This document shows positions 6,542 through 7,104 of a stretch of 7,104 nt of DNA, piece by piece. The DNA comes from an uncultured Saprospiraceae bacterium (GTDB taxonomy: Bacteria > Bacteroidota > Bacteroidia > Chitinophagales > Saprospiraceae). Position 1 is the stretch's first letter; each line of letters starts with the position of its first letter. The translations under genes were made by a program, and so were the position numbers. Below the pieces are notes generated by a model. It saw only the letters and a list, made by a program, of their open reading frames with translations. It made no database searches and was not told the origin of the DNA. The DNA lies in the NCBI GenBank assembly GCA_938044055.1, contig CALIQO010000447.1:1-7104 (forward strand). Direction: 5' to 3'.

Positions 6542-7104
6542 ATGAATAATTTCATTCTTTCAGTGGTAGTAACGGTAGTATCTGGATTGTTTAATACCGC
6601 AAGTGCATCAGGGATTCCTTCTTATTTCGAGAATGGATCTATACAGGAAGCACAAGTTAAGGCATCACAAGAAGGCAAGCTTCTTTTTGTTGATTTCTAC
6701 GCTGATTGGTGTACACCCTGTAAGTGGATGGATCAGACTGTTTTTACAGATCCCAGTGTAGCTAGAGCGTTGAAGAAAGATTTTGTTTCATACAAGGTCA
6801 ACATTGATGATCTGGAAGGTTTCGAACTAAAACAGAAGTATGATGTAAGTGTTCTGCCGACTATGATTATCCTTAATTCTAATGGTAAGATGGTAGAAAG
6901 AATAGAAGAAACGATGACTTCTTCTGAATTTTTAGACGTGCTCAGCTTGCACAATCAATCGGACAACAAGATGGTTGTGCAGCATACCATGAATGTTTCA
7001 CCAGAAAACGCATCGAATAGAAAAGATAGAGAATCTACAGAGCGATCTTACTTAAGATATATAGAGTCAGGAGATAAAAGACTGCGTAACTATAGAATGA
7101 AGAT
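6542..7104 (+). CDS. Exported thioredoxin-fold protein with C-terminal extension, 3' end off the window
   Basis: Probable periplasmic thiol-disulfide oxidoreductase. The frame opens at ATG 6542, with an in-frame TAA at 6527-6529, so this is the first possible ATG. It remains open for 187 codons to the right edge. Residues 1-22 look like a signal peptide (hydrophobic ILSVVVTVVSGLF, possible cut after TASA). The thioredoxin domain covers about 30-137: DFYADWCTPCKWM holds the redox pair Cys57/Cys60, followed by VFTDPSVARAL, and the cis-proline is Pro106 in SVLPTMII. The YADWC...K...VF.DP.V pattern resembles the C-terminal domain of DsbD and thioredoxin_7 proteins more than cytoplasmic thioredoxin (WCGPC). 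The active-site dipeptide is Thr-Pro. From about residue 138 the sequence becomes polar and charged (NRKDRESTERSYLRYIESGDKRLRN, in part) and matches no domain that I recognise. The partner substrate is unknown, and the gene is divergent from the fabH cluster. Confidence 0.88.
   Translation, partial: MNNFILSVVVTVVSGLFNTASASGIPSYFENGSIQEAQVKASQEGKLLFVDFYADWCTPCKWMDQTVFTDPSVARALKKDFVSYKVNIDDLEGFELKQKYDVSVLPTMIILNSNGKMVERIEETMTSSEFLDVLSLHNQSDNKMVVQHTMNVSPENASNRKDRESTERSYLRYIESGDKRLRNYRMK

Noticed and set aside
6733..6954. Minus-strand 73-codon frame
   Set aside because: It is antisense to the thioredoxin domain, whose plus-strand translation has the active site and cis-proline.
1..7104. CRISPR array, insertion sequence, tRNA or rRNA, defence system
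   Set aside because: I saw no regularly spaced repeats, terminal inverted repeats, transposase, tRNA-like folding sequence or rRNA motif in either strand.

Overview
The window looks like a chromosomal segment of a member of the Bacteroidota, probably a Cytophaga-like lineage. The reasons are an AT-leaning composition, a FecA-like TonB-dependent receptor with the N-terminal domain order typical of that phylum, start codons without clear Shine-Dalgarno sequences, and promoter-like motifs close to the phylum's TTTG / TAnnTTTG consensus. Assignment below phylum level is a guess.

Layout from left to right. Positions 1-2531 (minus strand) hold most of a TonB-dependent outer-membrane receptor; its C-terminus lies beyond the left edge. 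A 194-base gap follows (2532-2725). Then comes a compact minus-strand cluster, transcribed right to left: fabH (6209-5226), efp (5181-4615), accB (4601-4089) and accC (4069-2726), with gaps of 44, 13 and 19 bases. A 332-base AT-rich intergenic region (6210-6541) separates fabH from a divergent plus-strand gene for an exported thioredoxin-fold protein, which runs off the right edge (6542-7104).

The four-gene cluster joins the start of fatty-acid synthesis with a translation factor. AccB (biotin carrier) and AccC (biotin carboxylase) form half of acetyl-CoA carboxylase, which makes malonyl-CoA. FabH condenses an acyl-CoA primer with malonyl-ACP to begin chain elongation. EF-P, encoded between them, relieves ribosomes stalled at polyproline. 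All four proteins are full length with intact catalytic or modification residues. The carboxyltransferase subunits (AccA/AccD) are not in the window. A promoter with a well-spaced -33/-7 pair precedes fabH, and a perfect -7 motif lies just ahead of efp, so the distal genes may have their own promoter.

Nothing here amounts to a clearly new biological system. The points most worth a second look are the PGKGP-type loop in EF-P, the STN-domain receptor with no sigma/anti-sigma pair beside it, and the unassigned C-terminal extension of the thioredoxin-like protein.
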